DNA of 64,000 bases from Winogradskyella sp. (lineage in GTDB: Bacteria; Bacteroidota; Bacteroidia; Flavobacteriales; Flavobacteriaceae), in contig SHBX01000001.1 of NCBI GenBank assembly GCA_004211785.1, forward strand, positions 186,001 through 250,000, in the 5' to 3' direction. The notes under the pieces were generated by a model. The model saw only the letters and a list, made by a program, of their open reading frames with translations. It was not told the origin of the DNA and did not search any database. A program made the translations under genes and the position numbers. Of this stretch, positions 26,423 through 35,875 are shown one piece after another; the first letter of the stretch is position 1; each line of letters starts with the position of its first letter.

Positions 26423-28523
26423 TTTCTTCCAAAACTTTATTCGACAATTCTTTTCCATTTTCATCAATAGATACAAACCAAACATTTGTTGTACAGGTTC
26501 TATTAAAAACATCTGTATTGGATGTGCAATTTTGAATGGTTCCTTTTATTAAATACCCATTATCCGTTTTTTCTGCTGAATAGCCATACTCGTTGTAAAA
26601 ATCGCCATAGGTGTTTTGCCATTGCTTATTTCCTTTTTTATCCGTTTTAATAACAAACATATCGTAGTTGCCATTACCATAAGAGCTTGTAGAACCAATG
26701 ATTAAATATCCATCTTCAGTTGCTAAAATAGAACTTGCTTTATCATAGCTTTTTCCACCAAATTGTTGTGACCAGATTTCGTTTCCGTTTGGGTAGTTTT
26801 TAGTCAATAGAATATTCGAAGTTTCCCCATTTCTTGAGCCAATGGTTGTGACATTAATAGAGCCATTTTCGGTTTCAATTTTTGGTTGAAATTTTAGGTT
26901 CGTTTTTTTGATGAATCTAATATTTTTAGCTCTACCATAGGTAAGTATTATCTTTGTAACTCTATCAAATTGATCTTTTTTTACTTTCAAAAAAAAGTTA
27001 TTCGCCTGCAAATATCTTTTATTATATACTTTTACATCGTTAAACTCTTTATCAGTTGATAGTTTCAATTGTAAGTTATTTTCTTTAGTTAATTTTAAAT
27101 CAAAGTTTACATCTAATTCTTTGTTATCATATGTGCCAACTAAGGCCTCTAAATCGGCTAAGGAACTTGGTGATTCTTTAATTCTTTTATAAATCATAGT
27201 TTTACCTGAAGTATAATATTCTGTCATTTTATTCTCATAAAAAACCACTTTCAATTTTGGATTGTTTGTGAATGAAAACACATTTTTATCTTCAGAAACC
27301 ATTCCTACTGTAAAGTTTCGCTCTTTCCAAAATATTTTTCCTTCTTTATCTATTATTTCAACGATTTTATCTTGATTTGGATAAATGTATTTCCCTAAAA
27401 TAGTCAATTTACCTACATTGTTTTTTTGATAAAATTGTTCATTATATGCTATCTTTTTGTTCGATTTTGGTAGAAGAATTTCAGCAATTTGTTTTGCAAT
27501 TAAGTTGCTACTTATATTCCCATTATTACTCATAATAAAAACGGTTAGTTTTTCTTCAGGAAAACGATATGTTTGCGAGTGAAAACCATATGTTCCTCCA
27601 GAATGATGTACAGCCGTTCTACCCAATCTATTTTCCAATTCCAACCCAAATCCATAGGTTTTGATTTCACTATTGGGTATTGGTTTTTGACTTTCAATTA
27701 AAAGAAGATTTTTATCTTTTAAAGCGTTTTGAACAGCCATCTCATAAGTTAATTGGTCTTTTAATGTCGTATACAAAAAACCTTCGCCATTAGTTTTGGT
27801 TACTGTTGGTACTTCCCACCATTCTCCTCTTCCCCAATCTGAATAAGGGTTTGCTCTATTAGGAATTACTTTCATATATCTTTCTACAAAAGAGGTTTCA
27901 TTCATTCCTAAGTTGTCAAAGAACGTTTTAGAATAATCATTAAATGTTTCATCTGTTATTTTTTCAATAATTTTGGTCAGTACATTGTAGTTGGAATTAC
28001 TGTAAGAGTATTTTGAACCTGGTTTAAACCCTAAATCTTCTTGATTTTCTAACAACTCTAAAACATCATTATTATCATATCCAAACCTTCTCCACCAAAC
28101 ATCACCTTCTAAATCTAATAGTTCTACATAATCACGGATGCCACTTGTGTGATTTAAGAGATGTCTTATTCTGATTTTATCAGTGGCATTTTCATAAAGT
28201 TTTGGAAGGTATTTTCGAATATCATCATCTAAATTAAGTTTGTTATTTAAAGACAAATCTAAAATCATTAATGCCGTAAACTGTTTTGCAGTTGATGCAA
28301 TATTTGACCTTGTCTTTTCATAAAACTTTACTTTATGTTGAAGGTTAGCTAAACCAAGATATTTTTCATAAACAATGATTCCATCTTTTATAATACCGAC
28401 AGCAATGCCTGGATCGTTTTCTGCTACTTTAGAGTTAACTATAGAATCAATTTTTTTCACTTCATTTTGTGCGAAGCATAAAACCGAAATAATAAAGGCA
28501 AATAAGGTGATTACTTTTTTCAT
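26403..28523 (-). CDS. Serine hydrolase (beta-lactamase family) with C-terminal beta-propeller-like extension
   Basis: ASTAKQFTALM (SxxK), YSNSNYNVL (YxN), HHSGGTYG; C-terminal EIWSQQFGGKSYDKASSILATEDGYLIIGSTSS repeats. Confidence 0.85.
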   Translation of the reverse strand: MKKVITLFAFIISVLCFAQNEVKKIDSIVNSKVAENDPGIAVGIIKDGIIVYEKYLGLANLQHKVKFYEKTRSNIASTAKQFTALMILDLSLNNKLNLDDDIRKYLPKLYENATDKIRIRHLLNHTSGIRDYVELLDLEGDVWWRRFGYDNNDVLELLENQEDLGFKPGSKYSYSNSNYNVLTKIIEKITDETFNDYSKTFFDNLGMNETSFVERYMKVIPNRANPYSDWGRGEWWEVPTVTKTNGEGFLYTTLKDQLTYEMAVQNALKDKNLLLIESQKPIPNSEIKTYGFGLELENRLGRTAVHHSGGTYGFHSQTYRFPEEKLTVFIMSNNGNISSNLIAKQIAEILLPKSNKKIAYNEQFYQKNNVGKLTILGKYIYPNQDKIVEIIDKEGKIFWKERNFTVGMVSEDKNVFSFTNNPKLKVVFYENKMTEYYTSGKTMIYKRIKESPSSLADLEALVGTYDNKELDVNFDLKLTKENNLQLKLSTDKEFNDVKVYNKRYLQANNFFLKVKKDQFDRVTKIILTYGRAKNIRFIKKTNLKFQPKIETENGSINVTTIGSRNGETSNILLTKNYPNGNEIWSQQFGGKSYDKASSILATEDGYLIIGSTSSYGNGNYDMFVIKTDKKGNKQWQNTYGDFYNEYGYSAEKTDNGYLIKGTIQNCTSNTDVFNRTCTTNVWFVSIDENGKELSNKVLEEINKDYN

Positions 28524-28598
28524 GACTAAAATTTATTTGAAGCAAAAATCTAGTAAAAAAGCATACCAAACGCTTCAAATCTTGATTTGAGACCTCTT

Positions 28599-29816
28599 TT
28601 AAGATAATTTTTCGATATAATCTTTTGGAGATAAAGATGTACTTTTTTTGAATGCTCTATTAAATGTAGCTTTACTGTTAAACCCACAATCTAACGCAAT
28701 TCCAAGAAGTGTTGAAGTAGTATGTTCTCCTTTATCAAGTTTGGTTTTAACGGCTTCAATTCTATGATGATTGACAAAGTCATTAAAATTCATATTGAAC
28801 CCAGAATTTACAACCGAAGATATGGTCTTTGTAGTCGTGCTTAATTCATTAGCCACATCCGAAAGGGTTAAACGCGGATTTTCAAATAGTTTTTTTTGAA
28901 ACATTAAATTAGAAAGTTCGTCTTTCCATTTTAAAGCATTTGATTCTTTGGAAGTTCCTTTAGTCTCAGTTTTTACAACTGAATTTTCGTCATCAAAAAC
29001 ATTAATCACTTTTAGATTTTCATTTCTTAATGTTGTTTGTTTTATAATGTTGCTATATCCAGTAACCGCTATGTAATAAAAAACAAATGAAAATGCAATG
29101 TAGTGCCAAAATTGACTTCCAAAATTTCCCCATTCAGGATTAGTGATAAAAAATACTACTCTAAGAATTAAAATTGCTAGAAAAGCAATCATAAAATTTC
29201 GAATCCACTTGAAAAGTAATGTGTCTGCATAACTTACTTTTTCGAAAACCAGTTTTTTATAGTCTGAATAGTACCGAAGGCTTAAAACGAGATAAAACAT
29301 CATTGAAATAAGACCAACAACTTGATACCAATTGGCTAAATCTTTATCTCTACCATCGGCATAAAAATAGTAGTCATCTAAAATTAATTTGTCTGTAACA
29401 AAAATTATTAAACTATAAATGCCATATAAGACAGCAGGTATAAAGTGGATATAATCGTTTTTCGAAATCTTAAAACTTGTATTTAATAGGCTTTTGGTGT
29501 AGAAATAGACTACAGGTCCAATCAATAACACCTGCATGAATGGTACAAAAAATAAAATGTTTGCAGTATATAGTTTAAATGAAAGTATTGTTATGGAAGT
29601 CCCATCAGAATACCAATTTGCATAACCTAACATGTAAGGTGTAATATACATGGCATACAAAAACAATAAAAGACTAAGCCATTTACTCGCTCTGTTATTG
29701 TGAACGATTCCTTTTTTTAATAATAAAAACGAAAAAACAATCCCATGAAAAAAGAATATTAATAATAAAGAGCTTTTTTGTCCAAAGCTAAACGGAAAGT
29801 CAAATAGTGAATTGAT
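28599..29816 (-). CDS. AraC/HTH family regulator with N-terminal multi-TM domain; start codon uncertain
   Basis: C-terminal LGIALDCGFNSKATFNRAFKKSTSLSPKDYIEKLS; track start is a TTG at 29666 in the middle of a TM region; frame is open upstream to the TAA at 29829-29831. Confidence 0.7.
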   Translation of the reverse strand: MNSLFDFPFSFGQKSSLLLIFFFHGIVFSFLLLKKGIVHNNRASKWLSLLLFLYAMYITPYMLGYANWYSDGTSITILSFKLYTANILFFVPFMQVLLIGPVVYFYTKSLLNTSFKISKNDYIHFIPAVLYGIYSLIIFVTDKLILDDYYFYADGRDKDLANWYQVVGLISMMFYLVLSLRYYSDYKKLVFEKVSYADTLLFKWIRNFMIAFLAILILRVVFFITNPEWGNFGSQFWHYIAFSFVFYYIAVTGYSNIIKQTTLRNENLKVINVFDDENSVVKTETKGTSKESNALKWKDELSNLMFQKKLFENPRLTLSDVANELSTTTKTISSVVNSGFNMNFNDFVNHHRIEAVKTKLDKGEHTTSTLLGIALDCGFNSKATFNRAFKKSTSLSPKDYIEKLS

Positions 29817-29874
29817 GAATTGATGCTTTTAAATTGACAAATTAAAAGTAATACAATTTTTCTATTTTAGTAAT

Positions 29875-30234
29875 ATGGCGCAGCATAATGAACTCGGAAA
29901 AAAAGGCGAACAACTTGCAGTAGATTTTCTTATTGAAAGCAATTACAATATTGTTGCCCGAAATTATCGCTTTGAAAAAGCCGAAGTTGATATTATTGCT
30001 CAAAAGAAAGATATTCTTGCCATTGTTGAGGTTAAAACACGTTCTACAACAGATTTTGGTAACCCACAAGATTTTGTAAAACCTAAACAAATAAAAAATC
30101 TAGTTAAAGCAGTAGATGAATATGTTAACGCAAATGACTTAGATGTCGAAGTTAGGTTTGATATTATTGCCATTGTAAAAGAACAAGGTAAGTTTAAGAT
30201 AGAGCATTTAGAAAATGCGTTTTATCATTTCTAA
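29875..30234 (+). CDS. YraN family protein (UPF0102)
   Basis: MAQHNELGKKGEQLAVDFLIESNYNIVARNYRFEKAEVDIIAQKKDILAIVEVKTR. Confidence 0.93.
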   Translation: MAQHNELGKKGEQLAVDFLIESNYNIVARNYRFEKAEVDIIAQKKDILAIVEVKTRSTTDFGNPQDFVKPKQIKNLVKAVDEYVNANDLDVEVRFDIIAIVKEQGKFKIEHLENAFYHF

Positions 30235-30254
30235 TTTCCGTGAAGACAGAAATC

Positions 30255-30833
30255 TTATTTGTAGAAATTCATCTCATCTACGTATTCCCAAACATGTTCA
30301 GGTAAAAGAGGTCTTATGTTTTTACCATTTTTAATGCTCTTTCTAATAAATGTTGAAGAAATCTCCATGATTGGGGCATCTATATGGTGTATTTTTGGAT
30401 GCTCGTCCAACTGTGTTTCAGTTTTTCCTTCAGAAATTCTAGGGTAGACATGGATACTATGGTTTTCTAATATAAGCTCATAGTTTTTCCACTTGTGGAA
30501 ACTCTTTAAATTATCTTCTCCCATGATTAAAGCAAACTCATGTTCTGGAAACTTTTCGAGTAAATATGTTAGTGTATCAATAGTATAATTTGGTTCAGGC
30601 AGACTAAACTCTATATCACTTGGTCTTAATTTATTGTAATCTTTTGTAGCTCTGTAAACCATCTCTAAACGCTGATGATTATCTAGCAAACTACTTTTCT
30701 TTTTAAACGGACTTAAAGGTGTAACCACAAACCAAACTTGCTCCAAATTGCTATGTTCTGCTAAATGGTTAGCAATGGTTAAATGCCCAACATGAATAGG
30801 ATTAAAGGTACCGAAATACAAACCAATTTTCAT
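30255..30833 (-). CDS. nadD: Nicotinate-nucleotide adenylyltransferase
   Basis: KIGLYFGTFNPIHVGHLTIANHLAE ... MEISSTFIRKSIKNGKNIRPLLPEHVWEYV. Confidence 0.95.
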   Translation of the reverse strand: MKIGLYFGTFNPIHVGHLTIANHLAEHSNLEQVWFVVTPLSPFKKKSSLLDNHQRLEMVYRATKDYNKLRPSDIEFSLPEPNYTIDTLTYLLEKFPEHEFALIMGEDNLKSFHKWKNYELILENHSIHVYPRISEGKTETQLDEHPKIHHIDAPIMEISSTFIRKSIKNGKNIRPLLPEHVWEYVDEMNFYK

Positions 30834-30836
30834 AAG

Positions 30837-31418
30837 TTAACTTTTAACAAATTCTGAAACTAAATTATAAGCATTTTTCAATGCTGTATCTAAATCTGAA
30901 TTTACTACAATCTCATCAAACAAAGGCGCAGTAGCCAGTTCAGCGGGTGCTTTAGAAACGCGCATGCTGATTTTTTCTTCACTTTCTTCACCTCGCTCTT
31001 TTAGACGTTTTACAAGTTCATTTAAGTCTGGTGGCTTAACAAAAACAGCAAGTGTTTGCTCAGGGAACTTACGCTTTATACGCAATCCTCCAGAGACATC
31101 AATATCAAAAATAACATGTTTTCCTTTTGCCCAGATGCGCTCTACTTCGGTTTTTAAAGTGCCGTAAAAGTTGTCGCGATACACTTCTTCCCATTCTAGA
31201 AATTCATCGCCTTTTATTTTGTTTTTAAACGCTGCAAGCGATAAATAATAATAGTCTTTACCATGCTTTTCTTTTCCACGTTTTTCTCGAGAGGTTGCAG
31301 AAATAGAAAACTCTAGATTAAGTTCTTCCTGTTTTAATAAATGACGTACAATTGTTGTTTTTCCTGAGCCTGATGGCGCTGAGAATACAATAAGTTTACC
31401 TTGTCTTTTGTCGCTCAT
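30837..31418 (-). CDS. gmk: Guanylate kinase
   Basis: KLIVFSAPSGSGKTTIVRHLL, SATSREKRGKEKHGKDYYYLS, FDIDVSGGLRIKRKFP. Confidence 0.95.
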   Translation of the reverse strand: MSDKRQGKLIVFSAPSGSGKTTIVRHLLKQEELNLEFSISATSREKRGKEKHGKDYYYLSLAAFKNKIKGDEFLEWEEVYRDNFYGTLKTEVERIWAKGKHVIFDIDVSGGLRIKRKFPEQTLAVFVKPPDLNELVKRLKERGEESEEKISMRVSKAPAELATAPLFDEIVVNSDLDTALKNAYNLVSEFVKS

Positions 31419-31421
31419 AAC

Positions 31422-32279
31422 TTATAAAGCATTAAGCATTTGTTCTTTAATCTTTTCAAGTTCATCCTTCATTTGTACGACCAATTTTTGCATTGGTGCA
31501 TAGTTAGATTTTGAGCCAATTGTGTTTATTTCTCTTCCTATTTCTTGAGAAATAAATCCTAATTTTTTCCCGTTAGAATCTTTTGAATTTAATGAGGAAA
31601 CAAAATAATCCAAGTGGTTATCAAGCCTTACTTTCTCTTCAGTAATATCAAATTTTTCGATGTAGTAAACGAGCTCTTGCTCAAAACGGTTTTCGTCCAC
31701 TTTTTCTTTAATATCCGCAATGCCTTTTTCAAGTCTTGCGCGAACACCGTCAATTCGTTCAGGGTCCATTTTTATGACTTGATTAAGTAAGTCGCGTAAT
31801 GTTGCGATACGAGATTCAAAATCTTGTTTTAAGCTAGCACCTTCATCTTCACGATAACTTTTTATATGGTCGAGTGCTTTATTTATTTCAGATTGAATAG
31901 AAGACCATTCATTTTCATCAATTTCATCTCGCTCGGTAATAATGGCATCAGGTAATCTTACAGCCATTTTTAATAGTTCTGTAGCATCACCATCAACAAC
32001 TTCTTTAAGTTGTTTGATGTATTCTTTTACAATGGTTTTATTGATTTTTGAGCTAGTGTCTTCGCCAGTAACTTCAACATAGAGTGAAAAATCTACCTTG
32101 CCTCTTACCAAATGCTTCGCAATAAGCTTACGTATATCTAGTTCTTTTGCACGATACATTGAAGGCATACGTACATTGAGGTCAAGATTTTTACTATTAA
32201 GAGATTTTAATTCTATTGTTATTTTTTTGGTAGGAAGCTGAAGCACAGATTTCCCATAGCCAGTCATGGATTGTATCAT
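31422..32279 (-). CDS. YicC family protein (endoribonuclease-type)
   Basis: MIQSMTGYGKSVLQLPTKKITIELKSLNSKNLDLNVRMP...GREINTIGSKSNYAPMQKLVVQMKDELEKIKEQMLNAL; start set at MIQSMTGYG. Confidence 0.95.
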   Translation of the reverse strand: MIQSMTGYGKSVLQLPTKKITIELKSLNSKNLDLNVRMPSMYRAKELDIRKLIAKHLVRGKVDFSLYVEVTGEDTSSKINKTIVKEYIKQLKEVVDGDATELLKMAVRLPDAIITERDEIDENEWSSIQSEINKALDHIKSYREDEGASLKQDFESRIATLRDLLNQVIKMDPERIDGVRARLEKGIADIKEKVDENRFEQELVYYIEKFDITEEKVRLDNHLDYFVSSLNSKDSNGKKLGFISQEIGREINTIGSKSNYAPMQKLVVQMKDELEKIKEQMLNAL

Positions 32280-32378
32280 ATAATACAGAACTTTAAAGTT
32301 GGCCAAAGGTACAAAATAGAACGGTTTTATTTGAGAAAAGAATTCTGAGATGCTAAGCATCGAAGTTTCCTAAAAATT

Positions 32379-32407
32379 GTCATTCCGAACTTGTTTCGGA
32401 ATCTTCA
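32379..32407. repeat. Short palindromic dispersed element, intergenic copy
   Basis: GTCATTCCGAACTTGTTTCGGAATCTTCA; 8-bp arms ATTCCGAA/TTCGGAAT with 5-nt loop; related to the copy in bioF. Confidence 0.65.
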
Positions 32408-32434
32408 CTAAAGTAAATTTTAAAGACTTTAGTG
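32406..32434. repeat. Perfect inverted repeat CACTAAAGT...ACTTTAGTG
   Basis: 9-bp arms with 11-nt loop, directly after the palindromic element and upstream of the thioesterase gene. Confidence 0.5.
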
Positions 32435-32467
32435 TATCTTTACAGCTTGATTATAACGAAAGTAAAT

Positions 32468-32950
32468 ATGTACAAAAAACAATTTGAAATCCGTTGGAGC
32501 GATGTTGATGCTAATGGGCACTTAGCAAATTCTGCATATACTAATTTTATGAGCCATGCTCGTATGTCTTTTTTTGCAGAACAAGGTTTTTCGATGCCAG
32601 AAATCATGAAACACGGTATAGGTCCTGTAGTTTTCTACGAGCATATGTTTTACTTTAAAGAATCCTTTATTGGAGCACCAATAACAGTTACTATAGAGGT
32701 TTCTGGTTTAAGTGAAGATGGTATGTTTTTTATGTTTGAACATAACTTTTATAACCATAAAGGCGAAAACTTGGCACATTGTGAAATGCAAGGTGGATGG
32801 ATTGATTTAAAAGCTAGAAAGCTCTGTGAGTTGCCAGAAAATTTATTGCAGCTGGCAGACAAATTTCCTAAATCTGAAAGCTTTAAAATATTAACCAGAG
32901 AAGATACGCGTAAGCATGGTGTGAAGCCAAAACACCTAAACCAAGAATAA
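32468..32950 (+). CDS. Acyl-CoA thioesterase (4HBT-like)
   Basis: MYKKQFEIRWSDVDANGHLANSAYTNFMSHAR; start set downstream of track start. Confidence 0.88.
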   Translation: MYKKQFEIRWSDVDANGHLANSAYTNFMSHARMSFFAEQGFSMPEIMKHGIGPVVFYEHMFYFKESFIGAPITVTIEVSGLSEDGMFFMFEHNFYNHKGENLAHCEMQGGWIDLKARKLCELPENLLQLADKFPKSESFKILTREDTRKHGVKPKHLNQE

Positions 32951-32959
32951 GTTTTAGAC

Positions 32960-34093
32960 TTATTTAAAAGGCTTATGCTGTTTAAACGTTTTAATGGTTA
33001 CATTCTTTACAAAGGGCTTTATTATTGCGTTGGGAAAAGCTCTTTTGTGTTTAAAATAGCAGGTTAAAGTTTCTGGTTCTGCACCAAGTGTGCTTTTTAT
33101 TTCTGATGCTGTACGCCCTAAATTAATACGTTTGGCACTAGTAGATAAGCCTAGTCTGACGTAGTCGTTAAGTATTCTAGGATAAATAGCAAATTCTTTG
33201 TTATTATTATAATCTATGCCAATAAAATGAGCATCTAAATTATCTTCGTTTTTCATTGCAGATAAAAACCCAACAAGTCTATTATCTAAAAAATAACCTA
33301 TTACTGTAAATGCCTCTGGAAAGCTTTCTTTTAAAAAAGTATAGGTGTTTAAGTTTAGTATTTGTGCATTAAAATCTGCATTGTCAATAGTATTTTGATA
33401 CAACTCCTGTAGCTCAGGTTTATAAGCTTCAATATCTTGAGTATTAAATGTTTTAGAAATTAAAATGGCACTTTTAGAATCTGCTTTATTTGCTTTTACA
33501 CGGTATTTAGATTTCAGCGCAGCTTTGTAATCATCAAAAGTCTGCCATTCGGGCTTAAGAGTAATAATCATATTTGGTTCTACTTGCATAGGTGTATAAC
33601 CAAATTTATCGAGATGTTTTGTAATATAAAGCGACTCATTTTTAAAATCCTTGACAAAAAGACCATTTAGTTTTTTTAATGATTTTGAAAGGCGTTTGAT
33701 GCCTTCGGCTAGTGTTTCAAAGGCTTTAGTTTTTTCTTCACCTTCTTTTAGAAATGTGCCATACTCGCCACTTAAAAAAACATTGCCGCAGAAGAGAATT
33801 CTTATATGGTTATCACAAAACAAACGATTAATATTTCGTTTTACCCAAGCATTCATCTTAATGTTTTGAGTAATAGTTTCAACACCAATGGTCACTAATT
33901 GCGTGTTAGCAAAAGTAATAGCTTCACCATTTCTAGTAACAAAGACATAATTAAAAGCAATATCTGTATTTGCTTCTTCGAAAGCTTTTAAAAATTCTGG
34001 AGAATAATAGATGTTTGTACAACAGTCTAAACTATCCCAATAAGCTTTAGGAATAGACTTTACGCTTGAGAATATTTCTGTTTTTAATGACAA
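32960..34093 (-). CDS. GNAT/FemAB-like acyltransferase
   Basis: C-terminal GYFLDNRLVGFLSAMKNEDNLDAHFIGIDYNNNKEFAIYPRILNDYVRLGLSTSAKRINLGRTASEIKS. Confidence 0.65.
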   Translation of the reverse strand: MSLKTEIFSSVKSIPKAYWDSLDCCTNIYYSPEFLKAFEEANTDIAFNYVFVTRNGEAITFANTQLVTIGVETITQNIKMNAWVKRNINRLFCDNHIRILFCGNVFLSGEYGTFLKEGEEKTKAFETLAEGIKRLSKSLKKLNGLFVKDFKNESLYITKHLDKFGYTPMQVEPNMIITLKPEWQTFDDYKAALKSKYRVKANKADSKSAILISKTFNTQDIEAYKPELQELYQNTIDNADFNAQILNLNTYTFLKESFPEAFTVIGYFLDNRLVGFLSAMKNEDNLDAHFIGIDYNNNKEFAIYPRILNDYVRLGLSTSAKRINLGRTASEIKSTLGAEPETLTCYFKHKRAFPNAIIKPFVKNVTIKTFKQHKPFK

Positions 34094-34094
34094 A

Positions 34095-34988
34095 CTATGA
34101 TGTTACTTTTGGTTTTTTGGTAACGAAATATACGCCTAAAAATATAAGAAGCATAGCTGAAATTTTTATAGCATCAATAAAATCTGCTCCAGAAGCTATA
34201 GCAAAAAGACCAGCGATTACAGGTTGTAGATAAATAAAAATACCAACAGTTGATGCTTTAAGCTTACTTATTGCCCAAGGGTTTAAAAGGTAAGTTAGAA
34301 ATGTAGCTCCAATAACCACAAAAGCGACTGCAAATATTATGTATGGCGTAAAACTAGTCCATTTTACAGATGATAACTCACTATAGCCAAATGGTGTTAC
34401 TAGGATTAACCCAAATAAGAATAACCATTTTATGAAGGCAAAAGGATGGTATTTATCCGTAAGTTTTTTAACTAAAATCACATAGATACTATATGAGATT
34501 GCATTAAGAAAAATCATTAAGTTTCCTAAAGGAATGTTATCTGCTACACGAGCCGACTTACCGTAAAGAGTTAATATTAATGCACCAATAAATCCAATAA
34601 CAATTCCTATAACTTTGAGTTGAGTTATGCGTTCTTTTAAGATAAATACGGACAAGACTAATATAACAATTGGAGTTATAGTCATTATGGTTGAAGCATG
34701 TATTGGTGTAGTAAACTCCAAACCTTTTAAGAAGAATAGCATATTAATAAATACACCAAAAACTGAAGCAAAAAAGATAGTTTTAAAATCTTTTCGTTCA
34801 ATTTTTTCTTTTGGTAAGAAGACACTCATTAACCAAAATAACGCTGTAGCACCTATAACACGGAGCAATACAAAACCAAAAGGTTTTATATAGTTCTCGT
34901 TCATAACAGTTTTAGCAAAAGTGTAGTTAAAACCATATAACAATTGAACCATAAACAGTGCAATTATAGCCTTAATCCTACTATTCAT
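34095..34988 (-). CDS. EamA/DMT family transporter
   Basis: Ten-TM pattern with MVQLLYGFNYTFAKTVMNE...TIMTITPIVILVLSVFILKERI. Confidence 0.9.
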   Translation of the reverse strand: MNSRIKAIIALFMVQLLYGFNYTFAKTVMNENYIKPFGFVLLRVIGATALFWLMSVFLPKEKIERKDFKTIFFASVFGVFINMLFFLKGLEFTTPIHASTIMTITPIVILVLSVFILKERITQLKVIGIVIGFIGALILTLYGKSARVADNIPLGNLMIFLNAISYSIYVILVKKLTDKYHPFAFIKWLFLFGLILVTPFGYSELSSVKWTSFTPYIIFAVAFVVIGATFLTYLLNPWAISKLKASTVGIFIYLQPVIAGLFAIASGADFIDAIKISAMLLIFLGVYFVTKKPKVTS

Positions 34989-35334
34989 GTATAGCTGTTT
35001 TAGCTGCTTCTACTACTTTTTTGGAATTACCAATAAAAATCTGATTGTTATAGATTAATACTGGGCGTTTTAAAAACGTATAATGCTTTAATATGTAGTT
35101 TTTATAGTCCTCTTCAGAAAGTGTCTTCTCTTTTAAACCCAATTCTTTGTATAAACGAGCACGCTTACTAAATAATACCTCATAACTCTGAGTTAAAGAA
35201 TGCATTTCCTCAATTTGCTTTACTGTTATAGAATCAGTTTTTATGTCTTGTAGACTAAAACCCGAAGGTAAATTCCACTCATTTATAATACGTTTGCAAG
35301 TATCACAAGTGCTGAGGTAATATATTTTTTTCAT
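34981..35334 (-). CDS. ArsC/Spx-like thioredoxin-fold protein
   Basis: MKKIYYLSTCDTCKRIINEWNLP...HYTFLKRPVLIYNNQIFIG; start set at MKKIYYL. Confidence 0.82.
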   Translation of the reverse strand: MKKIYYLSTCDTCKRIINEWNLPSGFSLQDIKTDSITVKQIEEMHSLTQSYEVLFSKRARLYKELGLKEKTLSEEDYKNYILKHYTFLKRPVLIYNNQIFIGNSKKVVEAAKTAIHE

Positions 35335-35415
35335 CTTTAAAGAATCACGTAATTTGCAATTGCAAAGAAACTCCATTTCAAGGTAAAATACTGTACTTTT
35401 AATAAAAATATAAGA

Positions 35416-35871
35416 ATGCATTACGACATCGATATCACCAGAAAAAATAGAATTCTGTTAGAGGGCTTTCTAGACACGCTGACTTTAGAGCAGTTGAACA
35501 AAGTGCCTGAAGGGTTTAAAAATAATATCATCTGGAATATCGCGCATTGTATTGTTACCCAACAATTACTAGTTTATAAATTATCAGGCTTAGAGGGCGT
35601 TTTGTCTGATGAAATGATTGCTCAGTTTAGAAAAGGCACAAAAACCGAGAGAGATTTGTCTCAATCTGAAGTTGACAAAATTAGAAGCTTATTGTATTCG
35701 CCTATAGACCACACAGAAGAAGATTATAATGATGGAGTTTTTAAAGATTATAAAGAATACACAGTTTCTACAGCAAGCATATTAACAAATGTTGACGAAG
35801 CTCTGGCATTTAATAATTTTCATGAAGGTATTCACTACGGTTATATTTTAGCATTAATAAAAGCACTTTAA
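35416..35871 (+). CDS. DinB family protein
   Basis: GFLDTLTLEQLNKVPEGFKNNIIWNIAHCIVTQQLLVYKLSGL ... NNFHEGIHYGYILAL. Confidence 0.85.
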   Translation: MHYDIDITRKNRILLEGFLDTLTLEQLNKVPEGFKNNIIWNIAHCIVTQQLLVYKLSGLEGVLSDEMIAQFRKGTKTERDLSQSEVDKIRSLLYSPIDHTEEDYNDGVFKDYKEYTVSTASILTNVDEALAFNNFHEGIHYGYILALIKAL

Positions 35872-35875
35872 GATT

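Noticed and set aside
29842-30090. 82-aa minus-strand ORF
   Set aside because: Antisense to the conserved yraN-like gene.
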